A stretch of 64,000 bases of DNA from Acidimicrobiales bacterium. GTDB taxonomy: Bacteria; Actinomycetota; Acidimicrobiia; Acidimicrobiales; Acidimicrobilacustridaceae. Positions 8,963 to 17,366 of the stretch are shown in pieces (the first letter of the stretch is position 1; each line of letters opens with the position of its first letter). Under the pieces are notes generated by a model that worked only from the letters and a program-made list of their open reading frames with translations, searched no databases and was not told the DNA's origin. The translations under genes and the position numbers were made by a program. Where the stretch lies: contig JAURMR010000004.1 in NCBI GenBank assembly GCA_030830565.1, positions 1 to 64,000 on the forward strand. Direction: 5' to 3'.

Positions 8963-9772
8963 ATGGCTCGTGAAAATCCCGTTGCCGTCATCACCGGTGC
9001 CGCTCGCGGTATCGGCGCGGCCACTGCAGCCCGACTCGCTGCACGTGGCTTCACCATCGCGCTCATCGACCTTCCGCTTGAATCGCCCGGCCGCCTCGGC
9101 GAGATCCCTGGCCCCTACCGCCCCGCACATGGCCAAGACCTCGACGAAGCCGCCGCCGCTTGCGGAGGACGGGGCCACGCCCATGCTGCCGATGTTCGTG
9201 ATCCCGAAGCTCTTGCCAAAGTGATCAATACCGTCATCGCGCATCATGGTTCGATCGATGTTGTTGTTGCCGCTGCTGGCGCAGTCGCCGGCGGTGCACC
9301 GCTGTGGCAAACCGACGATGACACGTGGCGTTCAATGATCGACATCAACCTCACCGGCGTGTTCAACATTGCACGCGCTGCTTTGCCATCGATGCTTGAT
9401 GCTCCGGCACCGCGCAACGGTCGATTCGTTGCCGTTGCATCTGCCGCTGCTCATCACGGGCTTCCCCAACTCGCGGCGTATTCCGCGGCAAAGCACGGCG
9501 TTGCCGGACTCGTGAAAGCGCTTTCGGCCGAGCTCGCAGACAGTGGCGTTACTGCGAACGCAGTGTGCCCTGGTTCGACAGCCACCGGCATGCTCGACGC
9601 CAGTGCTGCCATCTACGGCATGGAAAACCGTGACGCGTTCGCCGACCAAGCTCGCATTGGTCGCCTCATCAATCCCGATGAAATCGCCGCCACTATTGAA
9701 TGGTTGTGTGTTGACGCACCCGCAGCGCTTACTGGTTCGCTTCTTGATGTCGATGGTGGTTTTCGGGCATGA
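8963..9772 (+). CDS. SDR family oxidoreductase, mycofactocin-coupled type
   Basis: TGAARGIGAATAARLAARG nucleotide-binding motif, long insertion after beta-2 (ESPGRLGEIPGPYRPAHGQDLDEAAAACGGRG...), YSAAK active site; in the mft locus. Confidence 0.85.
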   Translation: MARENPVAVITGAARGIGAATAARLAARGFTIALIDLPLESPGRLGEIPGPYRPAHGQDLDEAAAACGGRGHAHAADVRDPEALAKVINTVIAHHGSIDVVVAAAGAVAGGAPLWQTDDDTWRSMIDINLTGVFNIARAALPSMLDAPAPRNGRFVAVASAAAHHGLPQLAAYSAAKHGVAGLVKALSAELADSGVTANAVCPGSTATGMLDASAAIYGMENRDAFADQARIGRLINPDEIAATIEWLCVDAPAALTGSLLDVDGGFRA

Positions 9773-10674
9773 GTTCGTTTAACCGCGCTGCAGTCGACGC
9801 AATCTGCGCCGACGTTGTTGGCCGCCGCAATGAAATCGACGTGGTTGTCGCTGCACTTGCCGCTGAGCGTCACGTGCTGCTCGAAGGTCCTCCAGGCACT
9901 GGCAAGTCCTCGCTGCTACGTGCCCTTGCGCACGCCTCTGGCGTCGAACTCGTTTTTGTCGAGGGCAACGCTGAACTCACACCTGCACGTTTGGTCGGAA
10001 CCTTCGACCCTGCTCGCGTCCTTACCGATGGCTACAGCGCCGATGTGTTCCTCGACGGGCCTCTCGTGGATGCGCTTCGCACTGGTTCGCTGCTGTACAT
10101 CGAGGAAATCAATCGTGTTCCGGAAGAAACGCTCAACGTCATCATCACCGCAATGAGTGAGCGCGAACTCAACATCCCGCGACTCGGTCGTGTTGTTGCC
10201 GAACCAGGTTTTCGAGTTGTTGCAGCAATGAACCCATTCGATGCAATCGGCACCGCTCGAATTTCTTCCGCTGTGTACGACCGCGTGTCTCGAGTCGCGA
10301 TGGGCTATCAGACCGAAGCAGAAGAGACCGAAATCGTTGCTCGCGAAGCAAAAGGTGCAGGCAACGGGCCAGTTGGTCGTCGCGCGGTTCGCGTCGTGCG
10401 CGCAACCCGTGATCACTCCGACCTTCGCGTTGGTTCTTCTGTGCGCGGTGCTATCGACCTTTCGCTCATTGCTGAACAATTGGCCTCGTTACGCGAACTC
10501 GACGTCACCAGTGAGGAACTCGGACTTGATGCGGCACTTGCTGCACTTTCGGGCCGCATCCGCGTTCGTGAAGGTTCCGGTCGCACCCCCGAGGCAATTG
10601 TGCGCGACTTGTGGGCCGCCAATCCGCTTGAAACTGACGACCCCGCTTCGGAGACCGACCCGGGAAAAGCCTGA
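9769..10674 (+). CDS. MoxR-family AAA+ ATPase
   Basis: Walker A GPPGTGKSSLLRA, YIEEINRVPEETLN Walker B; overlaps SDR stop by 4 nt. Confidence 0.9.
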   Translation: MSSFNRAAVDAICADVVGRRNEIDVVVAALAAERHVLLEGPPGTGKSSLLRALAHASGVELVFVEGNAELTPARLVGTFDPARVLTDGYSADVFLDGPLVDALRTGSLLYIEEINRVPEETLNVIITAMSERELNIPRLGRVVAEPGFRVVAAMNPFDAIGTARISSAVYDRVSRVAMGYQTEAEETEIVAREAKGAGNGPVGRRAVRVVRATRDHSDLRVGSSVRGAIDLSLIAEQLASLRELDVTSEELGLDAALAALSGRIRVREGSGRTPEAIVRDLWAANPLETDDPASETDPGKA

Positions 10675-10766
10675 GCCCCCCGCCCCAACAAGGCGAAGGG
10701 GGAAGCCGACCCCCACAGGCACCCGACGAAGAGCGCGTTCTTGAAGGCGAAGAAGCCGAACACGCG

Positions 10767-11657
10767 TTGGCGGAGGCCGGTCGGCAGTCGACGTCACGAC
10801 GGCAGATGGAACAGCACGAATCGTTCCAAGAGATCTCGCCCGAAGTCGGTGTACTTGACGAGGAAGCGTTCGCGGACGCACTGCGAGACAACCCCGATGA
10901 CACACTCACGTTGTTGGCGGAACTCACCGGTGCCACCGATGAGAAGTTGCGTGAACTCGCTCGCTCTCTTGCCGGCCGTGTTGTCGTTGATGTTGTTCGC
11001 ACCGGCGCACCGCGGCGCAGGGGCATCGGCCGGCTGCGCCATCGACGAGCCGATCATGGTGGCGAACTCGATATCGACCGAAGCCTGGAAACCATCGCCG
11101 CTGCTCGCGCCCGCGGTGATGCCCCATCACTCGAAGACCTCACTGCTCGAGACTGGTCGAAACCTGATCTTGCTCTGTGTCTCCTGATCGACCGAAGCGG
11201 ATCCATGGGCGGCGATCGCCTTGCCACTGCCGCAGTTGCCGCCGCGGCCTCGCTATGGCGTGCACCGATCGACACCAGCGTTGTTGCATTTTCCGACGAC
11301 GCGATCGTGATCGCCTCACAAGGTTCAGGGCGAGACGCCGAAGATGTCGTGAACCAACTCTTTCGCCTTCGAGGTTTTGGCACGACTGACCTCGCGTTCG
11401 CGTTCCGCACCGCCGCTTCCCAACTTTCGCGGTCCTCGGCGTCTCGTCGCATCACGCTCCTTCTCTCCGATGGACGAGCAACCGCTGGCGATGATCCAGT
11501 GGATGCCGCCGCAGCTCTCGACGAACTCGTTGTTCTGGCTCCAGCCGATGACCTCGACAGTGCTGTTGAACTCGCAGGCGCCGTTGGCGGCCGATGCGTC
11601 GGGATTACCGGTCCCTCTGCCGTTCCCGAAGCGTTGGCCGAAGTTCTTCTTGGCTAA
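10767..11657 (+). CDS. VWA (CoxE-like) domain protein paired with MoxR ATPase
   Basis: MIDAS motif LCLLIDRSGSMGGDRLATAAVAAAASLW; directly after MoxR; start uncertain (TTG 10767 or upstream). Confidence 0.85.
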   Translation: MAEAGRQSTSRRQMEQHESFQEISPEVGVLDEEAFADALRDNPDDTLTLLAELTGATDEKLRELARSLAGRVVVDVVRTGAPRRRGIGRLRHRRADHGGELDIDRSLETIAAARARGDAPSLEDLTARDWSKPDLALCLLIDRSGSMGGDRLATAAVAAAASLWRAPIDTSVVAFSDDAIVIASQGSGRDAEDVVNQLFRLRGFGTTDLAFAFRTAASQLSRSSASRRITLLLSDGRATAGDDPVDAAAALDELVVLAPADDLDSAVELAGAVGGRCVGITGPSAVPEALAEVLLG

Positions 11658-11688
11658 CGAGTGGGCAGACCCTTCCATCGGTGCGACG

Positions 11689-12381
11689 ATGTCCACCATG
11701 GAGTCGTCGCATGCGCTTGGTGATCTCACGTGGACGGAGGTCCGCGACACGCCGCGCATCGTGCTGATTCCGGTCGGCAGTCTTGAGCAGCATGGGCCGC
11801 ACCTTCCGCTCGATACCGACACTCGCATTGCCACTGCGATTGCCGAACACGTTTGCGAGTTGCGAGAAAACCTGGTGATTGGCCCGGCAATCGCTCTCGG
11901 CGCGTCGGGTGAACACGCCGGTTTCGAGGGCACATTGTCAATAGGAACCGATGCGCTCACCACCGTGCTTGTTGAACTCGCTCGATCCGCCGATGCATTC
12001 AGCGGTGTGGTGTTCGTCAATGGTCACGGCGGAAATCGCGATGCACTCCTTGCTGCGCGCGCCATCCTCCGCCTTGAAGGCCGCACCGTCGTCGCATGGT
12101 CTCCGTCACTTCCCGGCGGCGATGCACACGCGGGACACAGCGAAACCTCGTTGCTCCTAGCAATTGATCCCGATTGCGTGCGGGTCGATGCACGTGAAGT
12201 GGGCTCAACTGCTCCGCTCAGCGAACTGCTTGATGACTTGAGGGCAGGAGGCGTGAAGTCCGTGAGTGCCAACGGGATTCTTGGCGACCCCACGACTGCA
12301 AACGCTGAACACGGAAATGAACTCTTCCTCGCCCTCATTGCCGACCTTGCGTTCACCATCGACAAAGTGTTTGCCCAATGA
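11689..12381 (+). CDS. mftE: Mycofactocin biosynthesis peptidase MftE (creatininase family)
   Basis: From ATG 11689: PVGSLEQHGPHLPLDTDT, NGHGGNRDAL, GDAHAGHSETS; followed by mftF with 4-nt overlap. Confidence 0.92.
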   Translation: MSTMESSHALGDLTWTEVRDTPRIVLIPVGSLEQHGPHLPLDTDTRIATAIAEHVCELRENLVIGPAIALGASGEHAGFEGTLSIGTDALTTVLVELARSADAFSGVVFVNGHGGNRDALLAARAILRLEGRTVVAWSPSLPGGDAHAGHSETSLLLAIDPDCVRVDAREVGSTAPLSELLDDLRAGGVKSVSANGILGDPTTANAEHGNELFLALIADLAFTIDKVFAQ

Positions 12382-13826
12382 CCAGCGATCTCACTGGTCT
12401 TTACGTTGTTGCTGATCCCTCGCTGCAACGACGTGAACGCGGCACGGTGCTTCTTGGCGGCTCTCCCCTTCGCATTGTGCGCATCAGCGAAAAAGGCGCC
12501 GATCTCCTCGACGAACTTCTCAATGGCAACCCTGTTCCTTCGGGAAAGGGAGCCACCTCGCTCGTGCGGCGGCTTCTCGATGGCGGTCTTTTGCAGCCTG
12601 TCCCTGCTGCCTCCCCATTTCGTTCAAGCGACGTCACGGTTGTCATTCCTGTTCGCGGCGAACTTGAATCGGGTTTGCTCGACGGCATCGGCCACGCGGC
12701 TCGCATCATCGTTGTAGATGACGACAGTCCTGACCCGCTTGTTGTTCCACCGACAACACTCCATGGCGTCAAGGTCGAATGCATTCGTCGATCAACAAAT
12801 GGTGGTCCAGCCGCAGCGCGCAATACCGGTCTGCGTGAAGTCAAGACCTCGATCGTTGCGTTTCTTGATGCTGATTGTTTGCCGAGAGCCGGTTGGCTCG
12901 ACCCGTTGCTTGAACAATTCGGTGATCCCAATGTTGCCGTCGTTGCGCCACGCATTACGTCAATCGAACCGCTCGGTGTACCCGATCATCCGCTACTGAC
13001 TCGTTATGAACGCGCGCATGCGTCTCTTGATCGCGGCACACAACGCGGTCGGGTACGCGCTCGTACACGTCTCTCCTACGTTCCCTCCGCCGCACTTGTT
13101 TGTCGCGTCGATGCCCTCAATGCACTCGGCGGTTTCGATGAAGACATGCCTGTCGGCGAAGACGTTGATCTTGTTTGGAAACTCGACGAAGCCGGCCACA
13201 GCGTTCGTTATGAACCCAGCGTCACCGTCGGCCACCGTCACCGCACAACTCCGTGGGCCTGGTTACGTCGTCGCTTCGATTACGGCACTTCCGCGGGGCC
13301 TTTGGCCAAACGTCATCCCGGTGCGCTCGCGCCAGTAGAGGTTTCGGGCTGGAGTCTCGCCACATGGGGACTTGTCGCCACCGGGCATCCGCTCGCTGCT
13401 GGTGCAGTTGTTGGCGCAACCGCAGGAATGCTCAGCGGGAAGCTCGATGGGCTTTCGCGACCGATGCCCGTTGCTGCACAACTCGCAGGACGCGGGCATC
13501 TCAGCGCTGGTCGCACGATTGCCCAAGGACTTATTCGCCCGTTGTGGCCCCTCACTGCGCTCGCCATCGTGTTTGTGCCGTGGAAGCGGCTCAAGTTGGC
13601 GGTGCTTGCTGGCGTGCTGGCGCCTTCAGTCATCGACTGGGTCCGAAATCGCCCAGACATCTCCCCGCTCCCCTACGTTGCGCTTCGATTGGCCGACGAT
13701 GTCGCCTACGGGACCGGCGTATGGGTGGGTTCGTTGCGCGCTGGAACCCTCGAGCCACTTCTGCCCGAGGTCACCAGCTGGCCGAAGCCCAGTCGCTATT
13801 CGCGCTGGCGTTCAGCGTTGTCGTAG
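12378..13826 (+). CDS. mftF: Mycofactocin biosynthesis glycosyltransferase MftF
   Basis: GT2 domain (TVVIPVRGELESGLL, NGGPAAARNTGL, FLDADCLP) with MftF-type N-terminus; adjacent to mftE. Confidence 0.93.
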   Translation: MTSDLTGLYVVADPSLQRRERGTVLLGGSPLRIVRISEKGADLLDELLNGNPVPSGKGATSLVRRLLDGGLLQPVPAASPFRSSDVTVVIPVRGELESGLLDGIGHAARIIVVDDDSPDPLVVPPTTLHGVKVECIRRSTNGGPAAARNTGLREVKTSIVAFLDADCLPRAGWLDPLLEQFGDPNVAVVAPRITSIEPLGVPDHPLLTRYERAHASLDRGTQRGRVRARTRLSYVPSAALVCRVDALNALGGFDEDMPVGEDVDLVWKLDEAGHSVRYEPSVTVGHRHRTTPWAWLRRRFDYGTSAGPLAKRHPGALAPVEVSGWSLATWGLVATGHPLAAGAVVGATAGMLSGKLDGLSRPMPVAAQLAGRGHLSAGRTIAQGLIRPLWPLTALAIVFVPWKRLKLAVLAGVLAPSVIDWVRNRPDISPLPYVALRLADDVAYGTGVWVGSLRAGTLEPLLPEVTSWPKPSRYSRWRSALS

Positions 13827-13834
13827 TTCGGCGA

Positions 13835-14209
13835 TCAGCCGACGTTGAGAAGATCGACGACGAACACGAGGGTTTCGCCGCCCTTGATGACGCCACCGGC
13901 GCCACGATCCCCATAGCCGAGGTGTGAAGGAATGGTGATGCTGCGACGGCCGCCCACCTTCATGCCGGCAACACCTTGATCCCAACCGGCGATGACCTGT
14001 CCGGCACCGAGGCGGAACTCAAAGGTGTCGTTGCGATCCCAAGAAGCATCGAACTGCTGGCCGTCGCTCCAGGCCACGCCGACGTAATGCACGGTCACGT
14101 TTGCGCCAGCGACGGCTTCGGTACCGGTGCCAACTTCGATGTCCTCGAGAACGAGGTCAGCCGGAGGGGCAGTGTCGGGAATGGTCACGGTTGGTTTGGT
14201 GTCAGCCAT
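13835..14209 (-). CDS. FKBP-type peptidyl-prolyl cis-trans isomerase
   Basis: VTVHYVGVAWSDGQQFDASWDR, GQVIAGWDQGVAGMKVGGRRSITIPSHLGYG. Confidence 0.95.
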   Translation of the reverse strand: MADTKPTVTIPDTAPPADLVLEDIEVGTGTEAVAGANVTVHYVGVAWSDGQQFDASWDRNDTFEFRLGAGQVIAGWDQGVAGMKVGGRRSITIPSHLGYGDRGAGGVIKGGETLVFVVDLLNVG

Positions 14210-14288
14210 GGCCGCAACCTAGTTCCGATCAACGCGCCCCTCCGACGTTCTCCGTGCGAGCCAAAGCCGCCGGAACTACTTTTCCAAA

Positions 14289-15782
14289 ATGCGCCGACTT
14301 CTCGCATTCTTGCTACTTGCTCTTCTCCTCCTCGCTGTGGCGTGTGGAGGGGGTGGGAATTCTTCAGGTTCGTCGACCGCTGCTGGGAGCTCAGCGTCTT
14401 CTCCTTTCGCTGACTTGCGAATGATTCCGATCACTACGTCTCGCGCAGGAGTCGAGGTCTCGCGCTACCTGACTCGAGAGGAAGGCGGATCGCTGACGGC
14501 GACGTTGTCAGACGGCACGACGGCGACCCTCACGGTGCCGGCCGAGGCATTGGAATCACGAACTCTCGTCTCGATGATTCCCGTCACGACCGAGAACGGA
14601 ATCGGTGTCGAACTTGAGCCGGCCGGACTCTGGCTTGATCGAAACGCCACACTGTCGTTTTCACGCGGATCGGGAGTCGTGCTTGTTCGTATGGGCGCCG
14701 CCACCGACGCCGATCAATTCGTCATGACGCCGGCTCAACGCTCAAACATTGCCATCGCTCGATTTCGTCCAGTGCTGGTGATCGACCGTTCCGGTGACGA
14801 CGCCCTGATCCCCGATTGGGACTGGGAACGTGATGTGGCACCACGAGTCCGAGCACCTTCGTCTGATCCGAAACCTGAGGACTACGACGAGTTCAGTATC
14901 ACGGCCTATCTGTTTGAAAACCCCGCCCCCTCTGCTCCAGAGCGGACGCCTGATCAAAATGAAGAGGTGCGAGTCGGTGCGGCCGGTGGGATCGCGCCTC
15001 TTGACAACAAGTGTGACGATCGAACAAGCGCGGCGGCCGCACGCGTTGCTGAACTGGCCACAACTGCAGGCGCAAAAGCCACAACCGCCCCCAAATGTGT
15101 GAAACGGGTTGTAACCGTGACGGCTGCCCTGGATGGCTCCATGACCGGTGAAGGAATGACGATCGATTTCAATGAAACCATCGCCGGCCACGGATTCGTC
15201 AGCGCCTCGAAGACCGGTGATCCGCTCACAATTCCCCTCGAAGGACAGGCCGAGGGACTTCAAAAACTTTCGAGCCTCATGGCAACAGGAATTGTTTGGG
15301 GGTTTGGAACCATGGCCGGTCTCAACGTCCCTGCCCCCTCTATGGACAAGTGCTCAATGCTTCCGCTCCAAGGTGGGGTGATGAGCGGTACCGCAGTGCT
15401 CACTGAGGACGCACAGATCAGGTTCACGCTCACACCTAGCGGAACCTTCCAAATGGACTGCGGTGAATGGGGAATCCACCCTGTGCCCCCGATTCTCTGG
15501 GACTTCATCACCGAACTCGGTCTCACCGTTCCGATTGAGATCACCGTTGCTGATGGACAGAACAGCGTAAGGACACTTGGCGAACTCGTGCAGTTCTCCG
15601 ATGTGGCGGTTTCCAAGTCGCCAAACGGTTCCATTCAAGTCAGCGAGGATGGATTTACTGTGTCGATCATGCTCGCAATCGGGGTCTTCTGGTCGCGAGC
15701 CGACCGTTGCGACCTCACTGCGGAAGAAAAAGCGAAGGGGCCCGACTACGAGCAGCAAGTCTGCGGTGCTGGTCCGGCCTGA
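14289..15782 (+). CDS. Putative secreted lipoprotein, function unknown
   Basis: Signal peptide and lipobox MRRLLAFLLLALLLLAVAC followed by low-complexity GGGGNSSGSS. Confidence 0.7.
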   Translation: MRRLLAFLLLALLLLAVACGGGGNSSGSSTAAGSSASSPFADLRMIPITTSRAGVEVSRYLTREEGGSLTATLSDGTTATLTVPAEALESRTLVSMIPVTTENGIGVELEPAGLWLDRNATLSFSRGSGVVLVRMGAATDADQFVMTPAQRSNIAIARFRPVLVIDRSGDDALIPDWDWERDVAPRVRAPSSDPKPEDYDEFSITAYLFENPAPSAPERTPDQNEEVRVGAAGGIAPLDNKCDDRTSAAAARVAELATTAGAKATTAPKCVKRVVTVTAALDGSMTGEGMTIDFNETIAGHGFVSASKTGDPLTIPLEGQAEGLQKLSSLMATGIVWGFGTMAGLNVPAPSMDKCSMLPLQGGVMSGTAVLTEDAQIRFTLTPSGTFQMDCGEWGIHPVPPILWDFITELGLTVPIEITVADGQNSVRTLGELVQFSDVAVSKSPNGSIQVSEDGFTVSIMLAIGVFWSRADRCDLTAEEKAKGPDYEQQVCGAGPA

Positions 15783-15789
15783 TCACACC

Positions 15790-16626
15790 TCAGGAGCGTT
15801 CACAAACAACCGTTCGCCATTCACCATCGGCGCGCACCTCGAAGTTCGCCGCACCCGCCGTCTCGAAGGCGCTGATGACTCCTTCGGCTTGCTCGCCGAG
15901 AATTCCGCTCAGAATCAACGCTCCTCCCGGTCGGGTGATCTGTACCAACTCCTGAGCCATCGAACAGAGCGTGGCGGCACCGATATTTGCCACGACGATG
16001 TCGAACGAGGACCGATCAAGTTCCTCAACCGTCACTGTCGATACATCAACAACGTCATCAACTTCGTTACGACGGGCATTGTCGAGAGTGGCGATGATCG
16101 CATCGGGTGCGATGTCGGTAGCAATCACCGTCGTTGCACCTTGGCGCGCTGCGGCGATGGCCAACACGCCACTTCCGCAACCAATATCGGCAACTGCACA
16201 ACCCGGTATGGCCGCGTCGACAATTGCCTTAAGGCACATTCGAGTGGTCTCGTGCGATGCGCTACCGAAGGCATGTCCCGGATCGATGAACAACACCAGA
16301 TCTTCGGCGGTGATGTCCGAAGGAGTGGCTAACCATGGCGGGACGATGACGATGTTCGCTCCGGCCCGCCATACCTGCGCGTGATCTCGCCACGAATCGA
16401 GGCCCTCGTCGGCCGCAACTGGTTCGGCATTCGGCAACCATCGATCGCTCAGAGCATCGAGGACTTGTTGTGCGACGCTCGCTTCGGATCCGATACGCAG
16501 TTCAACGCGGCCATCGCTGAGCACCTGCTCTTCGATTCCACTTACCCCGAGTTCCCACACCATTCCTGAAACAAAATCAACGTCGGGTGAGTCGACGATC
16601 ACAGTGATCGTCCTCCACTCCGTCAC
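15790..16626 (-). CDS. prmA: 50S ribosomal protein L11 methyltransferase
   Basis: LFIDPGHAFGSASHETTRMCL, VADIGCGSGVLAIAAARQGA; ORF extends to 16656 but GTG at 16626 is a likelier start. Confidence 0.85.
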   Translation of the reverse strand: MTEWRTITVIVDSPDVDFVSGMVWELGVSGIEEQVLSDGRVELRIGSEASVAQQVLDALSDRWLPNAEPVAADEGLDSWRDHAQVWRAGANIVIVPPWLATPSDITAEDLVLFIDPGHAFGSASHETTRMCLKAIVDAAIPGCAVADIGCGSGVLAIAAARQGATTVIATDIAPDAIIATLDNARRNEVDDVVDVSTVTVEELDRSSFDIVVANIGAATLCSMAQELVQITRPGGALILSGILGEQAEGVISAFETAGAANFEVRADGEWRTVVCERS

Positions 16627-17348
16627 AAGTCCGCTCCGAACGAAGGGCCATCGCATCGATCAACGGTGGCGAAGCTACTCACCGGTTCGCGCCGCAACTT
16701 GGTGGGTTGATGAACGGGATGACCGAGCATCATCACCCCCGCTAAGGCGAGGTGTTGGGGAACGTGCAGGAGTTCACGCACTTCCGGTTCGACACGGGCG
16801 TGCATCGTGGTGATGACACCGCCGAGTCCCTCGGAACGCGCGCCAAGCATGATGTTCCACATGAACGGATAGATCGATGCACCGGCAACCATCGTGTAGC
16901 GACCAAGGTCTCGATCCGTAGCCACTAAACGTTCAAAGTCACCGAAAATCGCAAGAATGACCGGCGCAGCAAACGTGAGTTCAACCCGATCACGAACAAT
17001 TTCGTCGTATTCGCCATTCAGTCGTCCCGACTCGATCACACGTTCTTCTGCATCACGATCACCAATCGGCGCCCACGGCGTGAAGCCGGCAACGGTTTGC
17101 GCGAAGTAATCCCGCCACGGCCCGAGGTACAAATCACGCATTGCGTTTCGCACCGTCGGGTCCTTGAGGAAGACGACCTTCCAGGCTTGGCGGTTTCCGC
17201 CGTTTGGAGCGAACCGCGCGTGATCAAGAATTCGAGCAACGACGTCGTCGTCCACGGGTTCATCAGTGAACTCTCGTACCGAACCTGTTCCCCGAAGTGT
17301 CGCAACCAGATCCATTGAGCCCTCCATCATGAATTGGCCATCACGCAA
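16623..17348 (-). CDS. Nitroreductase family protein
   Basis: RGTGSVREFTDEPVDDDVVARILDHARFAPNGGNRQAWKVV. Confidence 0.88.
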   Translation of the reverse strand: MRDGQFMMEGSMDLVATLRGTGSVREFTDEPVDDDVVARILDHARFAPNGGNRQAWKVVFLKDPTVRNAMRDLYLGPWRDYFAQTVAGFTPWAPIGDRDAEERVIESGRLNGEYDEIVRDRVELTFAAPVILAIFGDFERLVATDRDLGRYTMVAGASIYPFMWNIMLGARSEGLGGVITTMHARVEPEVRELLHVPQHLALAGVMMLGHPVHQPTKLRREPVSSFATVDRCDGPSFGADL

Positions 17349-17366
17349 CCGAGTACAGGCAGGTTC

